Positions 55,801 through 64,000 of a stretch of DNA of 64,000 nucleotides are shown piece by piece. The stretch covers positions 171,867,004 through 171,931,003 of the forward strand of contig CM030368.1 in assembly GCA_017893485.1 (NCBI GenBank), written 5' to 3'. The notes under the pieces were generated by a model. It worked only from the letters and a program-made list of their open reading frames with translations. It did not search any database and was not told where the DNA came from. The number at the start of each line of letters is the position of its first letter. The first letter of the stretch is position 1. Made by a program: the position numbers and the translations under genes. The stretch comes from Hemerocallis citrina. Taxonomy: Eukaryota; Streptophyta; Magnoliopsida; Asparagales; Asphodelaceae.

Positions 55801-56407
55801 CGGTTTTGGGTCAAAAATCCATCAAATTGGGTTTTAGGTTTCAATTAGGAGATGTATCAAAATCAATACGGTTCAAATAAAAATACCCACAATTCAAATA
55901 AACAAAATCCACAATATAGATAACTCAATAAAAGAGAAAGATAGTTCATGAACGAAAATTCCAACCCAATTAGATAAATAAATAATACAATTGAAATAAT
56001 AAAAATTGGACTTAAAACAAATTGGAACTCGCCGAGAAAATCAGATCGGGTATAAAAATAAAATATTTCGATAGATGAATTTTTTAATTAAAGAAATCAA
56101 GGAATAACAATTAGTATTCATAATAATAATAAAACCATACAATATAATAATATTCGTGTTTAACAATTTTTTATTGAAATCACCTAATAATAATAATATA
56201 TTTGTTCTATGCTCAAATAAAAAAATAGTTGATCAATAAGGCATAGAATTAAGATCAAAATAAACCATTATCCGAAATGAATAAAATTTTCGATTAGAAA
56301 CCACTTTAACAAAATATCCGAAAAGAATTTAGCACAAAAATAAATTTATAAAAATCGAATTATAGAAAATACACGAAAAATACTAATTATCGGGGATGGG
56401 GGTTACA
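52864..56407 (-). repeat. LTR A7
   Basis: It runs TGTCACGCCCCGCTTCCC to GGGGGTTACA on plus, 3544 bp, collinear with A6. The same TATA-like box (near 55770), GC-rich leader (55670-55230) and donor-like motif (55060-55065) are present. A leader ORF of 158 codons (minus, 55613-55137) is shortened in A6, so it is not conserved. Confidence 0.9.
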
Positions 56408-56571
56408 AATTCTCACAAAATATATCAAAATATTATAGAAATAATTTTTATATAGTCTAAACAATTTTAGACGAATATTAGTGTTTTTTTCAAATTTTTA
56501 TTTCACTTAAAAACTTAAAATACCAAAAAAGTCAAAAAAAAAAAGAAAAGAAAAAACAAGTGTTGAAGGTT

Positions 56572-56645
56572 GGATTTGAACGGTCAAACCCCCCGCCATT
56601 GAACAGTAACCGACCGAAATCGCACCAGTTGGTCCAAAGTGACTA
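56572..56645 (-). other. tRNA-like module 2 in LTR G
   Basis: The minus strand has GGACCAACTGG and, 42 bases on, GTTCAAATCC, which fits the A-box and B-box of RNA polymerase III promoters. Confidence 0.4.
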
Positions 56646-56733
56646 GCTGAAAAAAAGGGACTCGTGTTAAAGATATATACATCCTGTCGGATATTTGATT
56701 AAAAACCTAAATTCACTAAAACAGAGTCTATCA

Positions 56734-56825
56734 AGATTCGAACCCAGACCAGAGCTTCCGCTCTGCTACAGTAACGGACCCAAATCGAACCCGAAGGCCA
56801 ATCGGTTTTGAGTGACTAACTGATA
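56734..56825 (-). other. tRNA-like module 1 in LTR G
   Basis: The minus strand has CCGATTGGCC, TTACTGTAGCAGAGCGG and GGGTTCGAATCTTG. The last is a B-box-like sequence. Module 2 lies about 170 bp downstream in the same orientation. Confidence 0.4.
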
Positions 56826-57802
56826 TGAAATGAGTTAAATACTTTTTGTTTATACCGCACTGTAATTAATTTTCCTTTAATAAACTCGATCTTTCAATCA
56901 ATTTGTACTCATTCAAAAACATAATTCTTTTCCAGAACATTTTCTATCAAAATTACAGTATAGTATATTTATTTAAACTTTATAAAAATTCTCTTTTTGA
57001 CAATGTAACAAAAGTTTCCTCCCAAATTGTATTAGAAAATATATATAATCAATTTTCAAATAAAATATTGTTTTTCATCAAAACTTCTTCAAAGAACTTT
57101 CTATACTCATAAAATATACTTGTGAGATTAATTCCACATTTCTTTACCACATGAGCATAAAAAATATCCTTTTTCATACATATTGCATTATTTTGATTAC
57201 TATTCTAACATGCATAAATTTTTCATACAAACATGATTCCTTAATTCGCATGTACTCTAGCATCCAAATAAATTAATAAAGCATCATAACAAATTTTAGA
57301 GAATCATTTAAGCAATTCGCATCTACCACACTAATCAAAATCTAACAATTAAATTCTACATTAACTAGCATGCAATCTACTTTCATCATACCAATTAAAA
57401 TCTAACAAATAAACCATTTATCACTAGCATGCATCATACTCCTAATTTAGAAAGAATTTTAGAAACACCCACCCAAAGTTGAAGAATTTAACAAGCAATA
57501 ATTCCCCGTCGAAGAGCTCCAAAAATCCCAATCGGCCTCCCCGAAGTCCGTGCACAAGGGAAAACTCCAACTTCATTTCGGCCAAGCACAGGGAAAACAC
57601 CTTCTCATCTCAGCAAGGTAACAGTGAAGCATCTCTTTCTCTTACTTATACATATGTATATATATATATAAGCATATATATATAATTGGATGGTAAGAAT
57701 TATAGGTTGTATGTTGTATATGTGGTAGGTGGAGAAAGAGTGGGGATTTTTTGCTGGATTGATGGTTCGGCAGAGCAAAGAAAAGGAGAGAGCACTCATC
57801 TC

Positions 57803-57806
<4 letters not shown>

Positions 57807-57843
<37 letters not shown>
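57807..57843. repeat. (AC)n microsatellite
   Basis: About 18 uninterrupted AC dinucleotides inside the family-G fragment. A shorter run of about ten occurs near 58180-58200. Confidence 0.95.
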
Positions 57844-57848
<5 letters not shown>

Positions 57849-58751
57849 TCACATATGTTGAAGGTGAAATGAGTGGAGAAGGCAACAGGAAAATGGTTAG
57901 ATTGATTTTGGCTTTTGGAATAGACAGAGGAGGAAAGAAAGAATGGGAAGGAGAAGGTGTGTACTAGGGGGTATTTGTATAGTTTTAATGAGTAGTTATA
58001 TTATCTACTCCCCACAACTCCACTAACTCCACTCTCATACAATTCAAAAATTGTGTACTTCCCTCCATCCCAAAGAACATCCGGCCACCTCTTCCATGCC
58101 CAAAATATGAGCACGTGCATCACACTTGCACACACCTCACAAAATTAATTATTTTTATTTTTAAATTAAAACAAAATAAACACACACACACACACACACT
58201 TCAAAATTTTATTTTGAAAAGAATACGCTTAAATACGAGCACTGCAAACACGTGCGTCGCTCGTAAAAATGCGAAATCTACTTTCTCAACCGAAAAATAT
58301 TTAAAGATAATTGACATACAACAAAGGAAAATATATTTATTTATTTTTATATATTCCATAACATAATTTTTACGTACATAGAAAACACGTGTACCGCACG
58401 TATAAAATATTTTAATCAAAATATAGGGAAAATGAATTTCTGTTTATAAAGTGAATTCGAACACGTTTATTAAATAAAAAGTTGAAACACGTAAAAAATA
58501 TCACACGTAGCGGTGAAAAATACGTAATCAATACGTGCATCGATAATACGTATAAAGCACGTAAAAATACATAAATTAAAATATAATATTTGAGTTAACT
58601 CAAATAGGATAAAAAAAGACGGAAAATACATAAATAGTCAGAATCCAAAATATGTAGTGAAACACATTACGGATATTACCCGTAATGGTACAAAATACAC
58701 GTGTAACACACAAGGGCAAAATTGTCATTTCCAATTTTGCAGGGTATTACA

Positions 58752-59693
58752 CTGTAAGTGAGGTTGAAGGGAGATTCTCCCGTGGGGGTTCTCTTCGTAG
58801 TGCGATAGCTCCAGAGCACATTGGGGAGTTGCGCTACCCATAAACCCTTAGCAGACTTGCTCAGTCTCTTTTTCAGGCCTGAGAGAATTTGCCGATTGGC
58901 TCTGACCATTGGGCTGTAGGTGAGAGACCAAGGAGAATCGTTGCTGAATGCCCAGGTCTGCACAAAAAGTGTGGAAGGCTGCCCCCGTGAACTGAGTTCC
59001 ATTGTCCGTTACCAAGATTCGAGGCACACCGAATCTGCAGACAATATTTTTCCGAAAGAAATGCTGCACTCTATTCTCTGTGATCGTTGCTAGGGGCTCG
59101 CTTCAATCCATTTAGAAAAATAGTCGATTGCCATAACAAGAAACTTTAGCTGACCCGACGCTGGAGGGAAAGGCACGAGCAGTTCCATTCCCCACATTAC
59201 AAAAGGGGTTGGACTGGATAGAGAGGAGAGCTGAGCTTGAGGTAAGCAGCAGATTGTTGAGAATTTTTGGCAAGGTCAACATTGGCGAACATGTTGTTTG
59301 GCATTGCGAAGGAGAGTGTGCTAGAAGTACCCATAATTCAAGATTTTGCGGGCAAGGGACCTTGTTCCCAAGTGAGCTTCTTCATGGACTTCCTTCTAAG
59401 CATACTGGGCTTCCTCATGGGAAAGACATCTTAAGTAGGGTATGTCGTGTACTTGAGTGTAGGAGCATTTGTACATGACTCCCTCGATGAGTGTGTACCG
59501 CTCAGCTCTGGTTCGTATCTTTCGAGCCTCTTTAGGGTCTAAGGGGAGGATCCCAACTTTGAGAAACTCAAGCAGGGGCCTCATCCAATTCTCCCCGAGT
59601 TCTAAGGTCAGCGTCTCCGTTGGCTCGGGATCCTCTTCCTCGATGCTGGGCCTCATAAGAACTTCTATTAAGACAGTTCGTTCGAGCCCATAG
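58752..59693 (-). pseudogene. Tat-d pol fragment: linker, zinc finger and integrase core
   Basis: Minus-strand order: a linker after RNase H (WMRPLLEFLKVGILPLDP, ERYTLIEGVMYKCSY, LRCLSHEEAQY), a decayed HHCC region (59390-59250), then the integrase core. The core shows FLVMAIDYFSKWIEA (first Asp), NIVCRFGVPRILVTDNGTQF (second Asp), then NGQ at 58912-58900. There the expected Glu codon is missing and the frame shifts. It resumes as ANRQILSGLKKRL and ends VLWSYRTTKRTPTGESPFNL at the family-G insertion. TPTGESPF is typical of Tat integrase. Stops occur in the zinc-finger part. The enzyme would insert element DNA into chromosomes; this copy is dead. The right end is cut by the family-H element at 59694. 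Confidence 0.85.
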
Positions 59694-60255
59694 TGTAATA
59701 CCCTAAATTTTCATTTTAATAAAAATGTTGATTTTCACGTGTTGTGCACGTGCAAATTTCATGTGTATATTTATCTATTTATATTTATATATAAAATTTT
59801 ATTTTTATAGTATGAACAATTATTTTCTTCCTTTATTTTTGTAAAAGCCTATTTTGTAAAGCCTAAAATACTATTTCTTAGTTTGAGCCCACTTTAATAA
59901 TTTATCAATTTGTTATTTTGGCCCACAACTCTAAGCCCACTATTTATGAAGCCCACAAATTTAATTAATCATTTAAATGTTTACACTTGTCATGTAGACA
60001 CAAAATGTGAACAATTGATTAATTAAAAATTGTACAAACTTCAAATAGGGGGTACTAGGGGGCACGTGCATGCACGTAGTGTACAATGCACACCATTTGG
60101 AGGCCGGGTATGCATGGGAGTGAGGGGGAGTGGGTGTGTGTGTGCATGGGTAGTTATGTGAGTGTGGGTGGTTGCTACAACTTCCCCTCCTATCCTAGCC
60201 ATCCATCCTTTATCTATCTAATGAATCCTAGCCCTCCAATCCATCCTAAAATTAG

Positions 60256-60263
60256 TATAAATA
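60256..60263 (+). promoter_or_regulatory. TATA box of LTR H
   Basis: TATAAATA stands 562 bp into the LTR. It is followed by ACCCCATACC and a likely start about 30 bp downstream. Confidence 0.6.
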
Positions 60264-61330
60264 CCCCATACCTATTTGTATTCTACACTAAGAAACTATT
60301 GAAAGAATGAAAACTATATAGGAGAAATATATTAGAGTGAATGTGAGTGTGTGTGTGTCCCTACCATTGGAGGCCGGCCCATTCTTCCCCTAGGAGCTCT
60401 CGGTTTGGCAAGGAAGCAAGGAGAAGGAGCTTTTGCATCGCAATCTAGGAGGAGAAGACACACTCTCGCATTCTTGGGGACTATATGAGATTTTATTTGG
60501 CTTTTCTCCAAAGAGGTGGATGTTTCTTATGACTTCTAAAGTAGAAATCATGTTAGGAATGAATTGAATCGTTATTATAAAGCAACTAGTTGAAATGAAA
60601 TGCATGTTTGCCTAATTAGAGGAGAATTGATAAACTATTAGATATGCGTTAATTTGGTTGCTAGATTTGTTAATTATGAGTAAAAGTGAATGTTCTTTTT
60701 GGTTCTATTGTTAGTATGCATGCTAAGTATGTTTTAAATGCAATTGTGTGAATTAACTAGTAAAAGATTAGAACCATGTTTGTTAATGAAAGTATTAAAG
60801 TAGAATAGCATATTGGAGATGAATTGATGGAATGAATTACTAAGAAATAATTGTAAATTGTTGTAGTAGAATTCTCCATTATGTATGCCATATGAATGTT
60901 AGATTATACGAAAGAGAATGTATTTTGCAGACAAATGATTGAATGCATCATGTGTAAATTAGTGGATAAAAATATAAGTTTTATTCATTAAGAAGGATGA
61001 TTTTGTGTTCTAAAAACATCATAGTTATAAGAGAACATTGATGTAGTGAATTTTTGTGGGAAACTGTCTTTAATTATGAAGTAGTATGCTTTAGTTTTCA
61101 AATGTCGAAATTGTGATTATGAAATACAAACTAAGGTTAAAATATATGTTTTAAAGAGTTAAAAATACCCTTAAAAATACTGGTTACTGTAGAATTAAAT
61201 GTACTTTTATTTTGGAAAATTTTGTTTTCGAAAGAGGAGAAAAAAGAGACAATTTTGTTTGAGATTTCATGAATTAAAATTATGAAAAGAGAGTAGAATT
61301 AAAACCCAAATTATTTACTATCAAAACGAA

Positions 61331-61400
61331 TTGGCCACTTAGACCAACTGGTAGGAAGAGTTTGGGTTGCTACAGTAGTCGGAGGTCTCGGGTTCGATAC
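61331..61400 (+). other. tRNA-like module 1 in LTR H
   Basis: TTGGCCACTTAGACC, then AACTGGTAGG and, 45 bases on, GGGTTCGATAC. These fit A- and B-box sequence and faintly resemble a tRNA-Lys. It cannot fold as a complete tRNA by eye. Confidence 0.4.
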
Positions 61401-61492
61401 TTTGTCTTGGTTTTTATTTTTTTGTTAAAAATCCAAATAGCCGAGAGTCAATACTTAGGGAATATAACCCTTAGTTATATTGTTCGGCGGCT

Positions 61493-61548
61493 TTGGCGCG
61501 TTGGTCTTGTGCGCTGTCTGTTTCACCGCTGGTTGTCGGTTATAATCC
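61493..61548 (+). other. tRNA-like module 2 in LTR H
   Basis: TTGGCGCGTTGGTC, then GGTTATAATCC, a B-box-like sequence, about 150 bp after module 1. The pair mirrors the pair in LTR G. Confidence 0.35.
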
Positions 61549-63149
61549 AGTTGGGGGATTTGAGTTTAAAAAAAATGTTTTTTGTGGATTATTTTTGATT
61601 ATTTAAGTTTTAAAAATAAATAAAATTTGGAAAAATTATGGATTAATTATTGAAAAATTATTAGGACTATATAAGAAAAACTTATGTAGCTTTTGATAAA
61701 GTGTGAATAATAAATTGGGGTTTTTGCAAGAAAGGACTTCTTTTTTAAATTAATTTGTCTTTTTAGATAAAGGAAAAATAAATGAGAAATTTTTTAGTTA
61801 TGAAGATGAAAAATTAGTAATGAGGAATTTTTGAAAGTGTGATTGGTGAAATTAATTGGACTTCTAATTTGTGCTTGTAGTAAAATTTTGAAATGAAAAT
61901 GATGGAATTGTGGAATACATGATTTATTGATTACTACTAGTTGGAATTTATTCTTACACGTAAATTGCACGCGAAGTTGAATTATTGATTGTGATGAGTT
62001 ATGAAAGATGTGAATACATGAATGCTATGCCTATGAAAACATGAATTGTGATTAATCATGAAAAGACCTTATGAGCATGAAAAGCTTGATATTGTAATTA
62101 TGAGTTGAATGAGAATTAGGGTATAGCCAAGCCTTATACCGGCAATAAAAGAAATGTGAAAATGATATTGAAATGAGAAGACCAAGGTTTGGGTCATGTG
62201 AAATAAATGAATAAGACCGGTATAGTGGGAATGCTAAACTCTAAGTGTTTAATTTTATTCATGATTCAATTAAACTAAGGATTAGATACATAATGAAGAT
62301 GTGATGAAAGTAAGAGAAAAACATTGAGTATGAGGGCCATTGGATTGGCGGCGTGAGAGTATTCACAGGATGTCCCATGATGCGTCATGATAGGGCGTGG
62401 ATACTGCTCCAGAGTACCGTCCCAGTGGCGACGCTCGTGGGGTGTTTGACGACTGCGGGTGGTGTCATGTCTATGGTAGGAGGTGAATTACCACCGGATG
62501 CCTGCATGATGAGTCATGTTTCAGTGCGTTGGGATTCTCTCCAGGCGTCTAGACATGAGTTCGTAGGTCTGAAAATATCTAGGATACTTACCGTAGTTAC
62601 AGTAGTAGATTAAGTCATGGTGAGGGATTGAACCCTACAAGATGAAGAACGGTTAAGGGCTTGCCCTCGGACCTATGTAGTATGGGCTGCATAGACTCTG
62701 AACAAGTGCGCATTAGTGTCATATAATACAAATACTTGCATATAGGACTAAGTACACAATCACAACACGACATCAATAGGATAGTCCCTTTTAACTTTGT
62801 TTGTGATAAGTTTGTGGTTTGCTAAGTATTGAGAATCGTTATACAGTTTCCGACATAGAGAGGATGGCCGTGTATAATATTTCATCAGTTGAATGAACTG
62901 ACGCGCCCATAGTTTTATATGCAGGGTAAAGATGCTTGAAAAATTGAAGTATACATGCTGCTCAAGATTGATTTAAATGTTGTTTCTTGTAATTTATTGT
63001 AAATTGCTTCCGCTGTGACAATGTAAAAGTGTAATGCAACTCTGATATAAGAAAAGTTTTTATTTCCTTGTAAAATTGTACGAAAGAAGTGTAAAGATTC
63101 TGTGGAACTTCGGATTTAGTTGTATTTTGGAATTCGGGGTACTACAGAG

Positions 63150-63161
63150 TGGTATCAGAGC
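63150..63161 (+). promoter_or_regulatory. Primer-binding site, initiator tRNA-Met, family H
   Basis: TGGTATCAGAGC stands three bases after the LTR end. Confidence 0.9.
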
Positions 63162-63303
63162 ACACTTCTAAGTAGTACAAATTTATAAGGAACGACACCC
63201 TAGAAGTAGACATTAGAGTGTGTGTTGAGTCTAGAGATTTAAATGTAAGTAACTTACATTTGTGTTGCTCTATGATTTATGCTTCTTCCTCTTTACCTTT
63301 AAG

Positions 63304-63515
63304 ATGGCGGACCACTTCGACCCAGCTGGAGATGACAATTGGCACATTATTAAGGAAGATTACTATCCCGGGCAAGCTGATTCAGATGATTTTGCAGTTT
63401 TCAGTCATCGTGTTTGGGAACTCGAGAAGAGGAAAACATGACCGATGTACTGAAGGAGGAAGTGGAGGAACTACGGGGAGAGCTTCATGAAGCCAAGAGG
63501 AACCGTAGGAGTTAG
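63304..63515 (+). CDS. Two overlapping short ORFs upstream of gag
   Basis: ATG 63304 opens a 45-codon frame (MADHFDPAGDDNWHIIKEDY) ending TGA at 63441. ATG 63438 overlaps this stop (ATGA) and opens 25 codons of helical, charged sequence (EEVEELRGELHEAKRN) ending at 63515. They may be one coiled-coil ORF split by a frameshift, or true short leader ORFs before gag. No family is recognised. Confidence 0.35.
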
Positions 63516-63661
63516 ACCATTGTATCATCTACCGCTTTCATTTTGATGTCAGAAATGTTTTGAATTCGAATGTATAAAGTTTGAAATTCAATGAAATGGA
63601 AATGTTGACTTAAAAGTTCATGTTTTATACTTCGAATTTAATGGATCTTTTGCATCAGAAT

Positions 63662-64000
63662 ATGGCTGGAAGACGAGCTCAAAATGGTGAAGGTCTGGAC
63701 TTGGAAACGGAGCTAGTGAGGGTCTATCAGACACTCAATGTCATTGCCATGAATCAGAATCATGGAAGGGTGCCTACGAATCCAGTACCCGAAGCAATCA
63801 AACTCATGGAATCATTTAAACAGATGAAACCACTGGTGTTTGAGGGGAAGTCAGACCTTGACACGGCTGACAATTAGATTCGACAGGTAGAGACTATCTT
63901 CGAAGTCTTGGAGACTCCGGAGGGCAGCAAGGTGAAGTTGGTGACTCTGCAATTCGAGAAGGATGCGGCTGTGTGGTGGCAGTCGATGAAGAGGACGATG
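63662..64000 (+). pseudogene. Gag of the family-H Ty3/gypsy element, N-terminal part with one stop
   Basis: The frame starts MAGRRAQNGEGLDLE at 63662 (an in-frame ATG also lies at 63620). It contains the Retrotrans_gag signature (PF03732): LMESFKQMKPLVFEGKSDLD, IRQVETIFEVLE, KVKLVTLQFEKDAAVWWQSM. TAG at 63875-63877 interrupts it just before IRQVE, where gag proteins normally have Trp. So it is a TGG-to-TAG change. The rest is open to the window end. Particle formation is the usual role. The wording fits chromovirus-type gag (Tekay-like); the lineage is provisional without pol. Confidence 0.8.

Larger units (their letters stand above)
48262..56407 (-). mobile_element. Family-A element with two 3.5-kb LTRs and a short internal region
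   Basis: Read on the minus strand the order is LTR A7 (56407-52864), primer site (52853-52842), 743-bp internal region with no gag or pol, polypurine-like tract (52134-52121), LTR A6 (52120-48585), then another primer site and 323 bp of internal start (48584-48262). The two LTR-plus-primer blocks form a direct repeat of about 4.28 kb. By eye they are close to 97 percent alike. The element is non-autonomous. Because the left end stops in internal sequence, it is a partial LTR-internal-LTR-internal array rather than a simple insertion. Confidence 0.85.
56408..58751 (-). mobile_element. Family-G LTR fragment inserted in Tat-d integrase
   Basis: On the minus strand it begins TGTAATACCCTGC at 58751, directly after the Tat integrase codons. 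It continues for 2.34 kb until the family-A element interrupts it. Like family H (59694) it starts TGTAATACCC, is rich in ACGTG words near its start, and carries two tRNA-like modules about 1.9 kb in. It is therefore probably a relative of H. No coding sequence is recognised. Confidence 0.65.
59694..63146 (+). mobile_element. 5' LTR of a family-H element
   Basis: It starts TGTAATACCC inside Tat-d pol and ends GGGGTACTACA, 3453 bp, with the primer site three bases beyond. A TATA box (TATAAATA) lies at 60256-60263. The last 1.1 kb matches bases 1-1087 of the window. Two tRNA-like modules lie at 61331-61548. The ORF at 62353-62613 is partly open in this copy but unsupported in the other. Confidence 0.87.

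Noticed and set aside
61331..61400. Complete tRNA-Lys gene
   Set aside because: Only promoter-like boxes match. The acceptor and anticodon stems do not pair by eye.
62353..62613. 86-codon ORF in LTR H
   Set aside because: The corresponding part of the other copy (about 290-550) does not keep the frame.

Overview
The window is repeat-dense DNA from a flowering plant, probably a eudicot. Nearly every base can be assigned to nested LTR retrotransposons. There are Ty3/gypsy elements of the Tat/Retand type and of the Tekay/chromovirus type, and one Ty1/copia element of the SIRE type. Plant-type initiator-Met and TGGCGCC primer sites, 5-bp target-site duplications (TSDs) and spliced reading frames support this. 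I see no intact host gene, no complete RNA gene and no CRISPR array. All identifications come from reading motifs by eye. No database search was run.

Layout. Bases 1-1087 are the end of an LTR (family H). Bases 1088-2982 and 17101-20708 are the tandem-repeat-rich 3' part of a forward Tat element (Tat-e), which ends in its LTR at 20709-21346. That array is split by a forward solo LTR of family A (A1, 2983-17095, TSD CTCCG). A1 itself holds a reverse solo LTR A2 (3935-8254) and a reverse solo LTR of family E (8845-15574, TSD TTCAC). E in turn holds solo LTR A3 (10663-13914, TSD AGTAG). Bases 21347-21969 keep two exons of an unidentified reverse-strand gene. A reverse, internally deleted Tat element (Tat-b) runs from 21970 to about 39000. 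Its 3' LTR carries a SIRE-like copia element (22272-28456, TSD GTATG). Its body carries solo LTR A4 (30176-37451, TSD TTATA), which is itself split by solo LTR A5 (31399-34549, TSD TTTCT). Bases 39356-40393 are a decayed chimera of retroviral-type gag, HSP90 and protein-kinase pieces.

From 40394 to 59693 a large reverse Tat element (Tat-d) shows a 3' LTR, polypurine tract, 110-bp tandem array, an antisense additional gene with promoter, introns and poly(A) signal, a 115-bp array, and integrase. Its integrase is split by a family-G LTR fragment (56408-58751) and a family-A element with two 3.5-kb LTRs (48262-56407). From 59694 a forward family-H chromovirus-type element begins (LTR, primer site, gag) and runs off the window.

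How the parts fit. The Tat arrays, the antisense ORF, the polypurine tract and the LTR have the order expected of the 3' half of Tat elements. The many solo LTRs with matching TSDs show repeated LTR-LTR recombination after insertion. The most unusual items are an initiator tRNA-Met fragment inside a tRNA-Met-primed element, tandem arrays whose monomers keep a small inverted repeat, the independent antisense gene of Tat-d, and the captured host-gene pieces.
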